A stretch of 64,000 nucleotides of DNA from Natrarchaeobius chitinivorans (GCF_003841505.1 NZ_REGA01000011.1:1-64000), one strand, 5' to 3'. Positions 53,534-63,414 are shown, counted from the stretch's first letter. The notes: generated by a model not told the origin, from the sequence alone. A program made the numbers and translations.

Positions 53534-54964
53534 TCACACCGGGACGCGCTCGAACACGGCGCGTCGCGTCGGTTCGCTGAGGGCGAGAAGTGCACCGGTG
53601 TAGGCCACGACGCCCGTGGTGACGGCCAGTACCGTATCCACCGTGTGACCGACGAGGTGAACGCGAGTGACGGGGTAGACGACGGCCAGCATGATGACGC
53701 CGGCGACGAATTGTCGCCTGAACTCCCGCGTTATGAACGTCTCGAGGCCGAAGTACGTCTTCGCGTAGTAGACCAGCGACAGGTACCGAAGCAGTTCGGA
53801 CGTGATCGTCGAGATCACGACGCCGATCGGACCGAGCGCGAGGATGAGCGTCACGCCGAGGACGACGTTCAGGCCGAGTGTGGCCGCCGAGATCCGCATA
53901 TTTACGTCCGGCCGATCGATGCCGTTTACGTACTCGATGAGCGGCTGGGACTGGGAGACGACGATCCTGTACAGTGCGAGCCCGATCAGGAGCACGCCGG
54001 CTGGCGCGAACTCCTCGCCGTAGACCAGCACGATCACGTCTTCGGCGACCAGCAGCGAGCCGAAAAACAGCGGGATCGAGAGGATACTCGCGTACGAGAG
54101 GATGCCCGTCACCTCCTGTGCGTACTCCTCTCCCTTGCTCCGGAGGGTGCTCACTCGCGCCATCAGGAACAGCGCCGCACTCGAGGAGACGATCGTCGCC
54201 GTCAATCCGATCCGGTAGGCGATCTCGTAGTGGCCCGCCGCGGCCGGCGTCACGAGCAATCCGAGCAACAGGATGTCGATCCGGGCGTACGTCCGGCCCA
54301 GTAACTTGTTCGCGATACTGAAACGACCGTACTCCCACAGGCTCCGGATCGTCTCGAGTCGCGGCAACGCCGGGGTCGTGTAGCCGTAATACAGGAGCAT
54401 CGGCAGTGCGATCACGATACCCGCCGCGTAGCCGTACACCAGCCCGGCGACGCCGAAGCCGAGAAGGATGAGTCCGATCTGGAACGGAAACGCGGCCCAC
54501 TCCTGGAGCGTCGACGCCCACGATGCGGTTCCGACGCGTCCGAACCCCTCGGTCAACCCCTCGAACAGGATGAACGCGGAGATCATCGCGAAACTCAGCG
54601 CGACGTACAGCCACCCGTTTTCGACCTCGAGGAAACCATCCAGCGGCGTCCGGAAGCCGTAGGTCAGACCGAAGACGATCGGAACGAGGACGATCCACGA
54701 CAGGATCATCGCTCCAGTGATCTGATCCGCTTCGCCCGTGACCTCCGAGATGCGTTTTTTCCCGGCTTCTCCCCATCCTTTGATGAGTCTGTCGAGGATC
54801 TCGGTAATCGAAAGGATCAGGTAGAAACTCCCGTAGCCGGCGGGACCGAGGAGCCGAGCGAAGAGTATCGATCCGGCGAACGCGATCGCGATCTTGACGA
54901 CTTTGGCGATCGAACTGCTGACGACCTCTCGTGTGGCGGTCGTATCGGTGGCATCGGGGGACAT
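53534..54964 (-). CDS. Oligosaccharide flippase (MATE/Wzx-like)
   Basis: A 476-residue protein with about 14 hydrophobic segments. It starts with SSSIAKVVKIAIAFAGSILF and LLGPAGYGSFYLILSITEIL, typical of polysaccharide transporters of the MOP superfamily (AglR/Wzx type). It would translocate lipid-linked glycans across the membrane. It follows DUF354 with a 24-base gap, and both belong to the same leftward group. Ends convergent with the ATP-grasp gene. Confidence 0.9.
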   Translation of the reverse strand: MSPDATDTTATREVVSSSIAKVVKIAIAFAGSILFARLLGPAGYGSFYLILSITEILDRLIKGWGEAGKKRISEVTGEADQITGAMILSWIVLVPIVFGLTYGFRTPLDGFLEVENGWLYVALSFAMISAFILFEGLTEGFGRVGTASWASTLQEWAAFPFQIGLILLGFGVAGLVYGYAAGIVIALPMLLYYGYTTPALPRLETIRSLWEYGRFSIANKLLGRTYARIDILLLGLLVTPAAAGHYEIAYRIGLTATIVSSSAALFLMARVSTLRSKGEEYAQEVTGILSYASILSIPLFFGSLLVAEDVIVLVYGEEFAPAGVLLIGLALYRIVVSQSQPLIEYVNGIDRPDVNMRISAATLGLNVVLGVTLILALGPIGVVISTITSELLRYLSLVYYAKTYFGLETFITREFRRQFVAGVIMLAVVYPVTRVHLVGHTVDTVLAVTTGVVAYTGALLALSEPTRRAVFERVPV

Positions 54965-54988
54965 CGGCGCAATCGCGTTACTCCGGAC

Positions 54989-56029
54989 TCATCCGGCGAT
55001 CATCTCGTAGGTCTGTTCGATCATGAACTCCGTCGTGTCGATCTTGTCCTCCTGTAGCGCTTCGTAGCGACGCTCGTATCGCTCCTGATCCTCGTCTCGA
55101 AGAACGCTCACTGCCTTCTCGAGGCCGTTTTGTTGACGGTTCGGTCCCGAAAAGTTGTAGGCGAGTCCGTACTTGCTCTCGAGCTCGTCGAGGTAGCCGA
55201 CCCGGATCGGCGAGATGTACACCGCGGGCGTCCCGAGGACGGCGGATTCGCAGGCCATCGTTCCGCTCTCGCCGACGAAGAGGTCGGCGTAGTACATCAG
55301 ATCGTGAATCTTGTGTACGGGAATGTCGACCCGATACTCCGCTAAGTGTCCGGGCGTCTCGGCTTCGGAAGTCAACAGCACCTCCGTGCCCGTCGACTCG
55401 AGGCGGTCGATGATCGATTTGGTATCCTCGATACCGGAGTAGCCGATATCGTGTGCTGCCTCCCAGGAGATCAACCGCACGATCACGAACGAGTCGCCGG
55501 GATCGACGTCCAGCGTCTCGAAGACGGATGGATCGGGAGAGAACTGATTCGGGTGCAGGTAGGCCAGTTCCTGATAGCCGGGATACCGGACCTGATTGCT
55601 CCCGAGGTCGTCCCAGAAGTACTCGTGCGTACACAGTCGGTCGACGAACGGAACGGACAGCTTTCGCTCGAGGGTTCCATGTTCGTTGTTCTGGAAGGTG
55701 AGCGTTGGGATCCCCAGCAGTTGCCCGACGTGGCCGAGCGCGACGCCGCCTTTCCCCAGCAACAGATCCGGCTGGAACTTCCTCGCGACGTTCAGGATGT
55801 TGTATTCCAGTTTCAACTGCCGCACCCATCCCTGCGGATACTTCGGATTCGTCGTTCTGTCGTCCATCACCAGTTCGTAGGCGAAATCGTAGCTCTCGAG
55901 GAGATCTATCGTGACGTCCTTGTCCTTGGCGACGATACAGATCTCAGCGTCTCGTGCGGTCATCTCCCTGATGTAGTTTTTGAACAGGTGGACGTGACCC
56001 GGGTGAAATACCTGAACGATGATCCTCAT
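54989..56029 (-). CDS. DUF354 family glycosyltransferase-like protein
   Basis: A 346-residue two-lobed protein: MRIIVQVFHPGHVHLFKNYI, DLLLGKGGVALGHVGQLLGI, VGESGTMACESAVLGTPAVY. This is DUF354, similar to GT-B (UDP-GlcNAc epimerase-like) fold. It may act on a nucleotide sugar. Cotranscribed with the flippase. A palindromic element separates it from the GNAT gene upstream. Confidence 0.85.
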   Translation of the reverse strand: MRIIVQVFHPGHVHLFKNYIREMTARDAEICIVAKDKDVTIDLLESYDFAYELVMDDRTTNPKYPQGWVRQLKLEYNILNVARKFQPDLLLGKGGVALGHVGQLLGIPTLTFQNNEHGTLERKLSVPFVDRLCTHEYFWDDLGSNQVRYPGYQELAYLHPNQFSPDPSVFETLDVDPGDSFVIVRLISWEAAHDIGYSGIEDTKSIIDRLESTGTEVLLTSEAETPGHLAEYRVDIPVHKIHDLMYYADLFVGESGTMACESAVLGTPAVYISPIRVGYLDELESKYGLAYNFSGPNRQQNGLEKAVSVLRDEDQERYERRYEALQEDKIDTTEFMIEQTYEMIAG

Positions 56030-56123
56030 ATACGTTGTAGACGTGATAAATATTACTTAGGAACTTCGATTCTATTATACCATCCTGCGGAGATAATAGT
56101 TAGTGTGTGTACGGTCAGCGTTT

Positions 56124-56203
56124 CTACGGTTTACTGTACGTCAGTACCGGCGTACCCGCCGCCTGATTGGAGTGTGCCGGTACATCGGTACAGCAATCCG
56201 TAT
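56124..56203 (-). repeat. Stop-anchored palindromic element, copy F
   Basis: Arms TACGGTTTACTGTA (56125-56138) and TACAGCAATCCGTAT (56189-56203). Inner stem ACCGGCGTAC/GTGTGCCGGT has compensating changes. 56203 is the last A of the GNAT gene's TGA. Located between GNAT and DUF354, both leftward. Confidence 0.85.
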
Positions 56204-57441
56204 CACACGACGTCGTACATGGAGACAACCGGCGGCATCACGCTGGCGACGGAATCATCCACATCTCTGTCGTGGTCGTTCCACATGACGACCTGTCGGT
56301 CGACCGATGCCCACTCCGGTCCCGGCTCACGCTGTGAAACCATCACGACCAGGTCGTACCCCCGAGCGGCGGTAAGGCGCTCCAGTTTCGAGACCAGTTG
56401 TCGGTAGATCGCGGGCGACGGCGCGAGGAGATCCAACACTCTCGCCTCTCGAACGCCGTCGGTTTCGTAGGGACCGACGACTGCGAAGCCAACGGGGTCC
56501 CCCTCCTCGAAGACGAGTAGCGCGTCGGCGTCAGGATACGCGAGCATGTGCTCGATATCTCGGCGTTCTCGGCGAAACGAGGGGCTGCCGGCACGGACGA
56601 ACCGGGCGAGATCAGTCACCGCCGTAACAGTCTCTACGGAAAACGCGCCCGGATCGACGACGTCAACGTCGACAGCGGCTTCACTCGACTCGAGGTCGTG
56701 ATCGTGATTCGGTGACACCACCGAAAGTCCGCCACTCCTCGATAACAACTGGCGACTCCCCGTTAAGACCGCCGCCGGCAGGGAGGCGTTACTGGCCTGT
56801 TCGACGAGGCGTGCGATCGCCGTCGCGTCCGCATGCACCTCGAGCCGTCTCCGGCCGGGCGTCGGCGTTTCGCCGAATATTTCGGAGACCACGACCGGCT
56901 GAGTGGGGGTTTGAAGAACTACCCAGTCGCCGACCGTCCCGATCGGTTCGGTCAGTCGTGACTCCGCCGGGAGCGCCCGATCGGCGTACGTCTCGAGGAC
57001 GGTCGTGTAGGAGTGGACGAGCAGCTTCAGCGGTAAGACGCTGTAATTCCAGCCGCGGCGCACTTTCGTATCGAACGTGACGTTTCCCGTGTGGTTGTAC
57101 GTCACGGAGACGCCCGCGGCGACGTTTCGAGAGTACGCTCCAGTTCGGGCCAGGAGTTTCGAGTAGAGTCCCTCGCCACGGTGATCTTCGCGAACGGCGG
57201 TGTCACCGAACACTGTCGCTCGAACCCGCTTGCCATCGACGACGAGTTCCTTCGGAAACACGCGCCGAAACGCGGCGAGGTCGTCGTCCGCGACGTAGTA
57301 GCAGTGGTCGTCGGGATCGAAGCCTGGGTACTGCTCGTACTTCCAGTCGAAAAGCCGCTCGTCGCCCCACCCGTCGAACGTCTCCTCGAGGAAGGCGTGT
57401 ACGGCTCCACTGTCTACCGGTCCCGACTCAACGTCCGTCAT
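56203..57441 (-). CDS. GNAT-family N-acetyltransferase
   Basis: A 412-residue protein with a GNAT domain around residues 60-110 (TVFGDTAVREDHRGEGLYSKLLA, the acetyl-CoA loop) and a second GNAT-like half (LLVFEEGDPVGFAVVG). It likely acylates an amino sugar of the surface glycan, perhaps after the deacetylase creates a free amine. ATGA overlap with the deacetylase gene, so it is the end of a four-gene operon. Confidence 0.85.
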   Translation of the reverse strand: MTDVESGPVDSGAVHAFLEETFDGWGDERLFDWKYEQYPGFDPDDHCYYVADDDLAAFRRVFPKELVVDGKRVRATVFGDTAVREDHRGEGLYSKLLARTGAYSRNVAAGVSVTYNHTGNVTFDTKVRRGWNYSVLPLKLLVHSYTTVLETYADRALPAESRLTEPIGTVGDWVVLQTPTQPVVVSEIFGETPTPGRRRLEVHADATAIARLVEQASNASLPAAVLTGSRQLLSRSGGLSVVSPNHDHDLESSEAAVDVDVVDPGAFSVETVTAVTDLARFVRAGSPSFRRERRDIEHMLAYPDADALLVFEEGDPVGFAVVGPYETDGVREARVLDLLAPSPAIYRQLVSKLERLTAARGYDLVVMVSQREPGPEWASVDRQVVMWNDHDRDVDDSVASVMPPVVSMYDVV

Positions 57442-58283
57442 GGGGTCTGACGCTCCGTGCGTGATCGCGCGTAGATTTCGTTCATCGTCACGAACTCGTA
57501 GCCGTCCGACCGGAGTCGCTCGAGGAGTCGACGAAGCAGCTGCTCCGACCGGGACATGTTCCGGTCGTAGATCGCCCGCTTGAGCCGCGGGATCCGGTCG
57601 TGGGAGTCGGTCCGGTAGATGTCGTGGAGGTGCGTGTTACAGACTACCACCGGCGGCAGCGAGGCGTACTCGAGATACGTCGCGAACGGCCGACCGAGCA
57701 GTTTCAGGTAGCTCAGTGAGATCGGGATCCGAGTTCCCGGCGTCGCCCCGATCGGAATCTCGAGAAGTTCCTCCGTTCCCGGCGCACGGTAGGGAGTCAG
57801 CGGGGCGTGGACGTTGTTGTACACGCCCGGCCGATACGACGGAAAGACACTCGAGTCGAACCGGAACCCCTCCTCCTCGAGGATGCGAAACTCCTCGGGT
57901 TCGATGTTGCCTTGCGGTGCCCTGTATCCGTCTGGTTCGTGTCCGAAGTGAGCCTCGAACGCCTCCTTTCCGTCCCGAATCTCGGTCCGGAACTCGTAGG
58001 ATTTCGACGTATCGTGCTGGTAGGAGTGAAGGTGAAACTCACACTCGAGTCGGTCGGTGAGCGTGTCGATCACGTCGGGAAAGCGTTCGATCGTCCGGCC
58101 GACGGCGAAAAACGTCACCGGAACGTCGAGATCGTCGATCAGGTCGACGTAGTCGTCGACGTACTCGAACGTCAGGTGGTCGTAGCCGGGTTCGTCGAAG
58201 TACCAGTCGTTTTCCAGATCCAGCGTGAGACAGGCGATCCGGTCGGTACCGTCGCCGACCCGGGCGTCCGCGAACTCACTCAC
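57438..58283 (-). CDS. Polysaccharide deacetylase family protein
   Basis: A 281-residue NodB-homology protein: CLTLDLENDWYFDE (metal Asp region), VTFFAVGRTIERFP, FHLHSYQHDTSK (His ligands) and GYRAPQGNIEPEEFRILEEE, with NTHLHDI near the end. It removes acetyl groups from GlcNAc-type sugars. GTG at 58283 was chosen because it lies in an eight-base overlap with the GT2 stop (GTGAGTGA) and gives a compact N-terminus. Confidence 0.85.
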   Translation of the reverse strand: MSEFADARVGDGTDRIACLTLDLENDWYFDEPGYDHLTFEYVDDYVDLIDDLDVPVTFFAVGRTIERFPDVIDTLTDRLECEFHLHSYQHDTSKSYEFRTEIRDGKEAFEAHFGHEPDGYRAPQGNIEPEEFRILEEEGFRFDSSVFPSYRPGVYNNVHAPLTPYRAPGTEELLEIPIGATPGTRIPISLSYLKLLGRPFATYLEYASLPPVVVCNTHLHDIYRTDSHDRIPRLKRAIYDRNMSRSEQLLRRLLERLRSDGYEFVTMNEIYARSRTERQTP

Positions 58284-59331
58284 GGATCTGGACCTCCCTG
58301 TCCTCGTTTGCCTGCATGTCGAACAGCATCGCGAACAGCACGAACATGCTTCCGAGCGAAAACACCAGCAAGCTCGAGGATGCACGAACGAACAGCGGAT
58401 CGCCGAACTGGACTTTCGCGAACAGCGACCAGACGCCACCTGCCAGTCCGAGAACGGTCGTGGCCACACCGAAGAGATAGAAAAACGCCAGCGGATGAAA
58501 GTCGAGAACGAGGTACTTGACCTTCAGCCGCCAGAGGAAGTCCCGAAGCAACAGCCACGACACCTTCCGGATGTACGTCGAATAGGTGATACTCGACTCC
58601 TCGTCGCCGTAGACTGCCGGCATCGCGACGTCGGCGACCCGCATTCCCTTCGCGTTTAGCTTCACGAGCAGGTCGTTGCAGTAGCCGTAGTACTCGTAGA
58701 GGTTCTCGACGCCGACGTTGGCCAGCGCGTAGTGAGAGATCGCCGTGTAGCCGTTCTGCGGGTCCATCAGCTTCCAGTAGCCGCTCGCGATCTTCGTCAG
58801 GAAGGTCAAAATCGCGTTGCCGACGAAACGAAACGTCGGCATCGCCGACCGAAACTCCCGGTAGAGCAACCGGTTCCCTTTGGCGTAGTCCGCATCGCCT
58901 TCGACGATCGGATCGAGCAGCCGGGACATCTGCGAGAGGTCCATCTGTCCGTCGCCGTCGACCGTCACCGTCACGTCCACCGCGTCCTCGAGGGCCGCCA
59001 GGTAGCCGGTTTTGATCGCGCCGCCGGCACCGCGGTTCTCGCGGTGCTGGATCGGGACGACGCGATCGATACGATCGTGTACCGTCGCCCGCCGCGAGAG
59101 CGCCGACGCTCCCCCGTCGGTCACGAGCGGCTCTCTGGGGTCCGCTTCGTCGGTAGCCTGATCACCCGCTCGAGCCGCCTCGAGCACTTCGTCCCACGTC
59201 CCGTCGGTCGAGCAGTCGTCGACGACGAAGATGGCGTCGACGTACGCCGGCATCTCCCGGATGACGTCGCCGATGAACCCCTCCTCGTTGTACGCCGGGA
59301 CGACGACGCCGATCGAGTGGTCCCTGTACAT
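58276..59331 (-). CDS. Family 2 glycosyltransferase, membrane-attached
   Basis: A 351-residue GT2: VVVPAYNEEGFIGDVIREM, VDDCSTDGTWDEVLE, then VTVDGDGQMDLSQM (DXD-like) and NRGAGGAIKTGY. Two C-terminal hydrophobic segments (about residues 275-340) anchor it, as in dolichol-phosphate-mannose synthase-like enzymes. It transfers a sugar to a lipid carrier or a growing chain. Starts within the stop of the dehydrogenase gene (TAATG). Confidence 0.9.
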   Translation of the reverse strand: MYRDHSIGVVVPAYNEEGFIGDVIREMPAYVDAIFVVDDCSTDGTWDEVLEAARAGDQATDEADPREPLVTDGGASALSRRATVHDRIDRVVPIQHRENRGAGGAIKTGYLAALEDAVDVTVTVDGDGQMDLSQMSRLLDPIVEGDADYAKGNRLLYREFRSAMPTFRFVGNAILTFLTKIASGYWKLMDPQNGYTAISHYALANVGVENLYEYYGYCNDLLVKLNAKGMRVADVAMPAVYGDEESSITYSTYIRKVSWLLLRDFLWRLKVKYLVLDFHPLAFFYLFGVATTVLGLAGGVWSLFAKVQFGDPLFVRASSSLLVFSLGSMFVLFAMLFDMQANEDREVQIRE

Positions 59332-60674
59332 TAGAGCCCTCGATAGACGAACCCGTGTTCGCTCGCCCGCGTTTCGAACGCGCCGTCGACGTCGATCAAC
59401 ACGGGATCGTCGTTCGCCTCGAACGCGATGTCGGCGAAACTCAACCCGTAGAACTCGTCGTGGACGGTTCCGAACACGATCCCGTCGACGCCAACCGCGG
59501 AGAACTCCTCGTGGACCTCGATTCCGAACTCCGCCTCGACGAGATCGTTCTCGGCGTGTGGATCGAACCCGGCGACGGAGACGCCGTACTCCTGAAGCGA
59601 CTCGATTACGCCTCCGATTTTCGACGTTCTGATATCGGCGACGTTCGGCTTGTACGAAAGCCCCGCGACCAGCACGCGACTGTCCCGTAACACCTTTCCA
59701 GCCTCGTTGAGCGCCCGGATCGTCAGTTCAGCCACGTGGTCCGGGACGTACTCGTTGACCGATCGGGCCGTTCGGATCAACTCCGGTGTGAAGTCGTTCC
59801 GTTCGCTCTCGTAGATCAGGTAAAACGGATCCACGGGGATGCAGTGTCCGCCGACGAGGCCGGGTTCGTACTCGTGGAAGTTCCACTTCGTCCCGGCGGC
59901 CTCGAGGACTGCATCCGTCTCCAGTCCGAGCGTATCACAGGCGACGGCCAGTTCGTTGACCAGCGCGATGTTGAGGTCTCGCTGTGTGTTCTCGACGCAC
60001 TTTGCGGCCTCGGCGGTTTCGATCGACGGTGCTCGATGGACGCCCGCGTCGACGACCGACTCGTAGAGCGCGGCCACGTCGGCGAGCGTGTTGTCGGTCA
60101 ACGCGCTGACGATCTTGACGACGTTTCGCAGCCCGCGTTCGTCGTCGCCGGGCACCATCCGCTCGGGCGAGTAACCGACGCCGAACGTCTCCCCCGCCGT
60201 CAGCTCGGAGGTGTCTTCGATCGCCGGAACGAACACCTCTCGCGTCGCACCCGGGTAGACCGTCGACTCGAGGACCACCGTCGCTCCGGGCTGGAGGTGT
60301 CGACCGACGGTGCGACCGGCCGACGCGACGAGATCGAGGTTCGGATTCTCGAGGTCGTCGACCGGCGTCGGCACCGCGACGACGACGTACTCGGCGGTCG
60401 CGATCGCTTCCTCGTCGGACGTAAACTCGATACTACTCTGCCCGATCGCCTCGTCGCCGACGTCCCCGGTCGGATCGATGCCCGACTCGAGGGTATCGAT
60501 CTTCTCCGGATCGATATCGTAGCCACGGACGTCGTGACCCTCGTCGTCGAACTCGTACGCCAGCGGAAGGCCGACGTAGCCGAGGCCGACGACCGATATC
60601 GACGCGTGGGCTGGTGACGTCTCCGGTTCGCGCTCGAGCAGCGTCTCGTGATGTGATCGTTCCTGATCCGTCAT
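59331..60674 (-). CDS. Nucleotide-sugar 6-dehydrogenase
   Basis: A 447-residue UDP-glucose/UDP-HexNAc dehydrogenase: SVVGLGYVGLPLAYEFDDEG Rossmann motif, VVVAVPTPVD, STVYPGATREVF, and the catalytic Cys in GGHCIPVDPFYL. The C-terminal domain has GLSYKPNVADIRTSK. The sequence is closest to TviB/WbpA-type enzymes making UDP-HexNAc uronic acids. It makes the activated uronic acid for the glycan operon. Start at 60674; the longer frame to 60731 is not family-like. Confidence 0.9.
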   Translation of the reverse strand: MTDQERSHHETLLEREPETSPAHASISVVGLGYVGLPLAYEFDDEGHDVRGYDIDPEKIDTLESGIDPTGDVGDEAIGQSSIEFTSDEEAIATAEYVVVAVPTPVDDLENPNLDLVASAGRTVGRHLQPGATVVLESTVYPGATREVFVPAIEDTSELTAGETFGVGYSPERMVPGDDERGLRNVVKIVSALTDNTLADVAALYESVVDAGVHRAPSIETAEAAKCVENTQRDLNIALVNELAVACDTLGLETDAVLEAAGTKWNFHEYEPGLVGGHCIPVDPFYLIYESERNDFTPELIRTARSVNEYVPDHVAELTIRALNEAGKVLRDSRVLVAGLSYKPNVADIRTSKIGGVIESLQEYGVSVAGFDPHAENDLVEAEFGIEVHEEFSAVGVDGIVFGTVHDEFYGLSFADIAFEANDDPVLIDVDGAFETRASEHGFVYRGL

Positions 60675-61233
60675 AGCTGTGTCACTGAATCGCTCCCGAA
60701 GCCGAGAGAGTCGAGATATATTCCGAAACAACCGATTTCGGGCCGGTCCACCGATCGAACGGTGCGCTGTCTTCCATTCCCGACAGTTTTATCCACACTG
60801 ATCAGAAGATCATTCCGGAACACTCACTATATAACTATCGAATGAATCCGAATTATTATTTTACGATGGTAGAAGATATTTACCTCGTTCGAGCACGAAC
60901 AGAGGTGGGAGCGATCTCGAAGAAGCCGACCCGGAGGTGGCTGCCCGTCCCGCAACGTCGACTGTCCGCTCTACTGGGTGGGTTGTCTACGCTCCGCTGG
61001 TCGGATTGCCTACGCCCTCCTGGTCGAGTCGTGGTTTGCACTCCCTCGAGACGGTCCAGTTGTTCCCCCGAAAACGGTCACGAGCGAAGTTTGCTCGTGG
61101 CAAAAGCGGGCCGGGTGCGATTTGAACATCCTCGGAAGGCGGTCGCTCACTGCGTTCGCGCTGCGACTTCCGGGCGTTCAAATCCCGCCGGTTCCGTTAC
61201 CTGTCGCTCACGAATTGTTCGCGACAGGAAAGC
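60675..61233. other. AT-rich promoter, tRNA fragments, no gene
   Basis: A 559-base gap. The left third is AT-rich (TTTATCCAC, ATTATTATTTTACG) and holds the dehydrogenase promoter. The right third contains tRNA debris: 61103-61128 is a 25/26 copy of the 3' end of tRNA-Lys plus five downstream bases. 61173-61193 (CGGGCGTTCAAATCCCGCCG) is a T-arm-like piece on the other strand. No credible ORF. Confidence 0.6.
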
Positions 61234-61306
<73 letters not shown>

Positions 61307-61386
61307 CGTGGCTTCAACTATCGGTGAGTAGTGGTTAAACGTTTTCTTTCTCCCGCCAGCGGGACACCGATTCCGCTCGAGACGAT

Positions 61387-62088
61387 CTACTCTTCCTCAA
61401 AGTACGCTTCGAGCGCTTCTGTGACGATCTCACCGGGATCGACGCCGTCGATAGACGCCCGTCGGCGGAGGTCGCGGTAGGTCGTCGGCGAGAGGGAAAC
61501 CTCGAGTCGACCGAGTTCGACGCCGTACTCGGCCAGCGCTCGGCGGATCGAGGTGCCGTCGTTGATCGTGCTCGCGATGCTTCGGACCTCGCGAACGGTG
61601 AGTTCGCCGTCGATCGCGGCCCACGCGAGCAGGAGTCTTGCCTCGCCACCGACGCGGGCGATGTGTTTGGCAGCCGTCGGCGCGATCTGCCCGAGTGCCA
61701 CCTGCTTGCGGACCGACCGCGGAAGATCGTGGACTCGCGCCCACTTCCGGATGAACGAGACCGTCGCACCGTCGCCCGCCCGTTCGGCTGCGGCCTTGTA
61801 CGATCCCTCGCCCCGAACGAGCGCGGCACAGGCGGCCGCACCGCGAAGCATGTACAGGTGGTCGTCGTTGGTCGCTCCGTTCGCAAACTCGCCGACGGTT
61901 TTGGCGGCCTCGTCCAGACTCTCGGGGTCGTCCGGATCGAACTGAACGGCCCGGCGCGCTCGCGTCCCGGTGACCGATTCGTCTCCGCGAATAACCGGTG
62001 CGCCGACGGGGGACTCTCGATCCGTCGGAACCGACCGGTCGGGTTCGTCACGGCCGCGCGGGCGATCGTCGGGCCGGTTGTCAGTCAT
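61387..62088 (-). CDS. DUF7119-type conserved haloarchaeal protein
   Basis: A 233-residue protein: a disordered N-terminus, PVGAPVIRGDESVTGTRARR, then LYMLRGAAACAALVRGEGSY, VSFIRKWARVHDLPRSVRKQ and LGQIAPTAAKHIARVGGEAR. The helical middle resembles a ParB/HTH-like array. I recall it as a haloarchaea-specific family. Function unknown; DNA binding is plausible. ATG at 62088. The 50-residue protein lies 35 bases upstream on the same strand. Confidence 0.8.
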   Translation of the reverse strand: MTDNRPDDRPRGRDEPDRSVPTDRESPVGAPVIRGDESVTGTRARRAVQFDPDDPESLDEAAKTVGEFANGATNDDHLYMLRGAAACAALVRGEGSYKAAAERAGDGATVSFIRKWARVHDLPRSVRKQVALGQIAPTAAKHIARVGGEARLLLAWAAIDGELTVREVRSIASTINDGTSIRRALAEYGVELGRLEVSLSPTTYRDLRRRASIDGVDPGEIVTEALEAYFEEE

Positions 62089-62123
62089 GGCTTTCGATAA
62101 GGGCCAGAGTATCAAAAAACTCG

Positions 62124-62276
62124 CTACCTGGTCGCGTCGCGCTCCTCGCGTTTCTCGGCGAGATGCTCCCAGATTTCCGTACAGCCAGCACCTTCCTCGA
62201 GGTCCTCGAGGTGAGCGTCGTCGCGTTCATCGTCCCGCTCGGTCGTCTTCGGTGAACACTCGGCCGAATCGGTCAT
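62124..62276 (-). CDS. 50-residue haloarchaeal protein
   Basis: The minus strand from the ATG at 62276 encodes MTDSAECSPKTTERDDERDD, then AHLEDLEEGAGCTEIWEHLA and EKREERDATR. I recall short proteins with the HLEDLEDGAGCTEIWE motif in other haloarchaea. It is acidic, fits the genome's codon use and leads a likely two-gene unit with the DUF7119-type gene. Function unknown. Confidence 0.65.
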   Translation of the reverse strand: MTDSAECSPKTTERDDERDDAHLEDLEEGAGCTEIWEHLAEKREERDATR

Positions 62277-62798
62277 TGCCCCCCGTTCACCCTCTATTTT
62301 CATAAGTCACTCTTCCGGCGCAAACAATACCCCTGCTCTGTCTTAACGGCTATCGCTGCCGCTATCTCTGACGGCAGTCCGGTTCCAGACCGTATCGCCT
62401 GCGTGCGATTTTGGGCGGTATACGCGTCACACGATCGAACCGCCGCTCGGAGAGCTTCAAAATGGGAATCGGACCGTCAACCGAGGTGTTTCGTCGGTCG
62501 CTCGCCGTCTCGTCCAGTAGCCGTCTTATCAGTTGTCACCGTCTGTAGGTTTCGCCGAGCACGTTCGTCGAATCGCTCGACTGTTCGGAACCGATACCTA
62601 CCCGTCTCGTCCGCCCCATCGACAGGAGGTGTGCGGTTAGCGGAAAATATGGCCGGTAAGTAACACGGGGATTTCCGACTCACTGGGGATCTGTAGAGAG
62701 CGAATCGGACCTCGTCGCGGGGTCCGAATCGATGTGAGTGCACCTGCTTTCGCAGGCTCTCGGCTTTTTCGAGTCGCCGGTGAACGACAGTCCGGATC
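62277..62798. other. Intergenic, no gene seen
   Basis: A 522-base gap. No acidic ORF, tRNA or strong repeat visible. It should hold divergent promoters for the 50-residue protein and the DUF892 gene. A hidden small RNA cannot be excluded. Confidence 0.4.
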
Positions 62799-63293
62799 AT
62801 GAGCATCGACACCATTCACGATCTGTTCGAGCACGGACTCGAGGACATCTATCACGCGGAACACCGGCTTCTGGAAGCACTGGAAGACCTCGAGGAGAAC
62901 ACCGAACGCGAGGAGATCGCGAACGCGTTCGCCGACCACCGCGAGGAAACCCAACACCAGATCGAGCGTCTCGAGGAGGTCTTCGAGATGTTCGGCGAGC
63001 CCCCGGAGAAAGAAGAGTGTGAAGGAATCGAGGGAATGATCGAGGAGTACGAGGAGTTCACGTCGATGGAGCCCGATCAGGCGGTTCTCGACTATCACAA
63101 CATGGCCGCCGCGGAAAAGACCGAGCACTACGAAATCGCCGCGTACGGCAACCTCATTCCGCTTGCCGATCAGCTCGACATGAGCGAGGCCGCCGACCTC
63201 CTCGAAGAGAACCTCCGCGAGGAACAGGAAGCCCTGGAGGAACTCAAGGAACTGACCGAAGAGTTCGAAATCGACGCGATTCCGGCTGAGTAA
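62799..63293 (+). CDS. DUF892 (YciE/YciF-like) ferritin-like protein
   Basis: A 164-residue four-helix protein: IHDLFEHGLEDIYHAEHRLL, ADHREETQHQIERLEEVFEM, EKTEHYEIAAYGNLIPLADQ and a final acidic helix. Glu/His ligands of a di-metal site typical of DUF892 are visible (E...H...H, EHYE). Related proteins are stress-induced and may protect against oxidative stress. Confidence 0.9.
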   Translation: MSIDTIHDLFEHGLEDIYHAEHRLLEALEDLEENTEREEIANAFADHREETQHQIERLEEVFEMFGEPPEKEECEGIEGMIEEYEEFTSMEPDQAVLDYHNMAAAEKTEHYEIAAYGNLIPLADQLDMSEAADLLEENLREEQEALEELKELTEEFEIDAIPAE

Positions 63294-63354
63294 GACGCAT
63301 CGGTATCGCGTTTTACCGGTATTCACTCGGACGGGGTCGGTGATCACCCGTACC

Positions 63355-63414
63355 GACCGACAACGCATCGGTACTGGCCGACAACGCATCGGTACTGACC
63401 GACAACGGTCTGTA
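63355..63414. repeat. 21-bp tandem repeat, about 2.9 units
   Basis: GACCGACAACGCATCGGTAC plus T repeats at 63355, 63376 and 63397 (the last partial). It lies in the 405-base gap between the DUF892 gene and the symporter, which otherwise holds a palindromic element and a promoter. Confidence 0.7.

Noticed and set aside
63355-63414. 21-bp tandem repeats as origin iterons
   Set aside because: Fewer than three units, no replication gene nearby and no AT-rich unwinding region.
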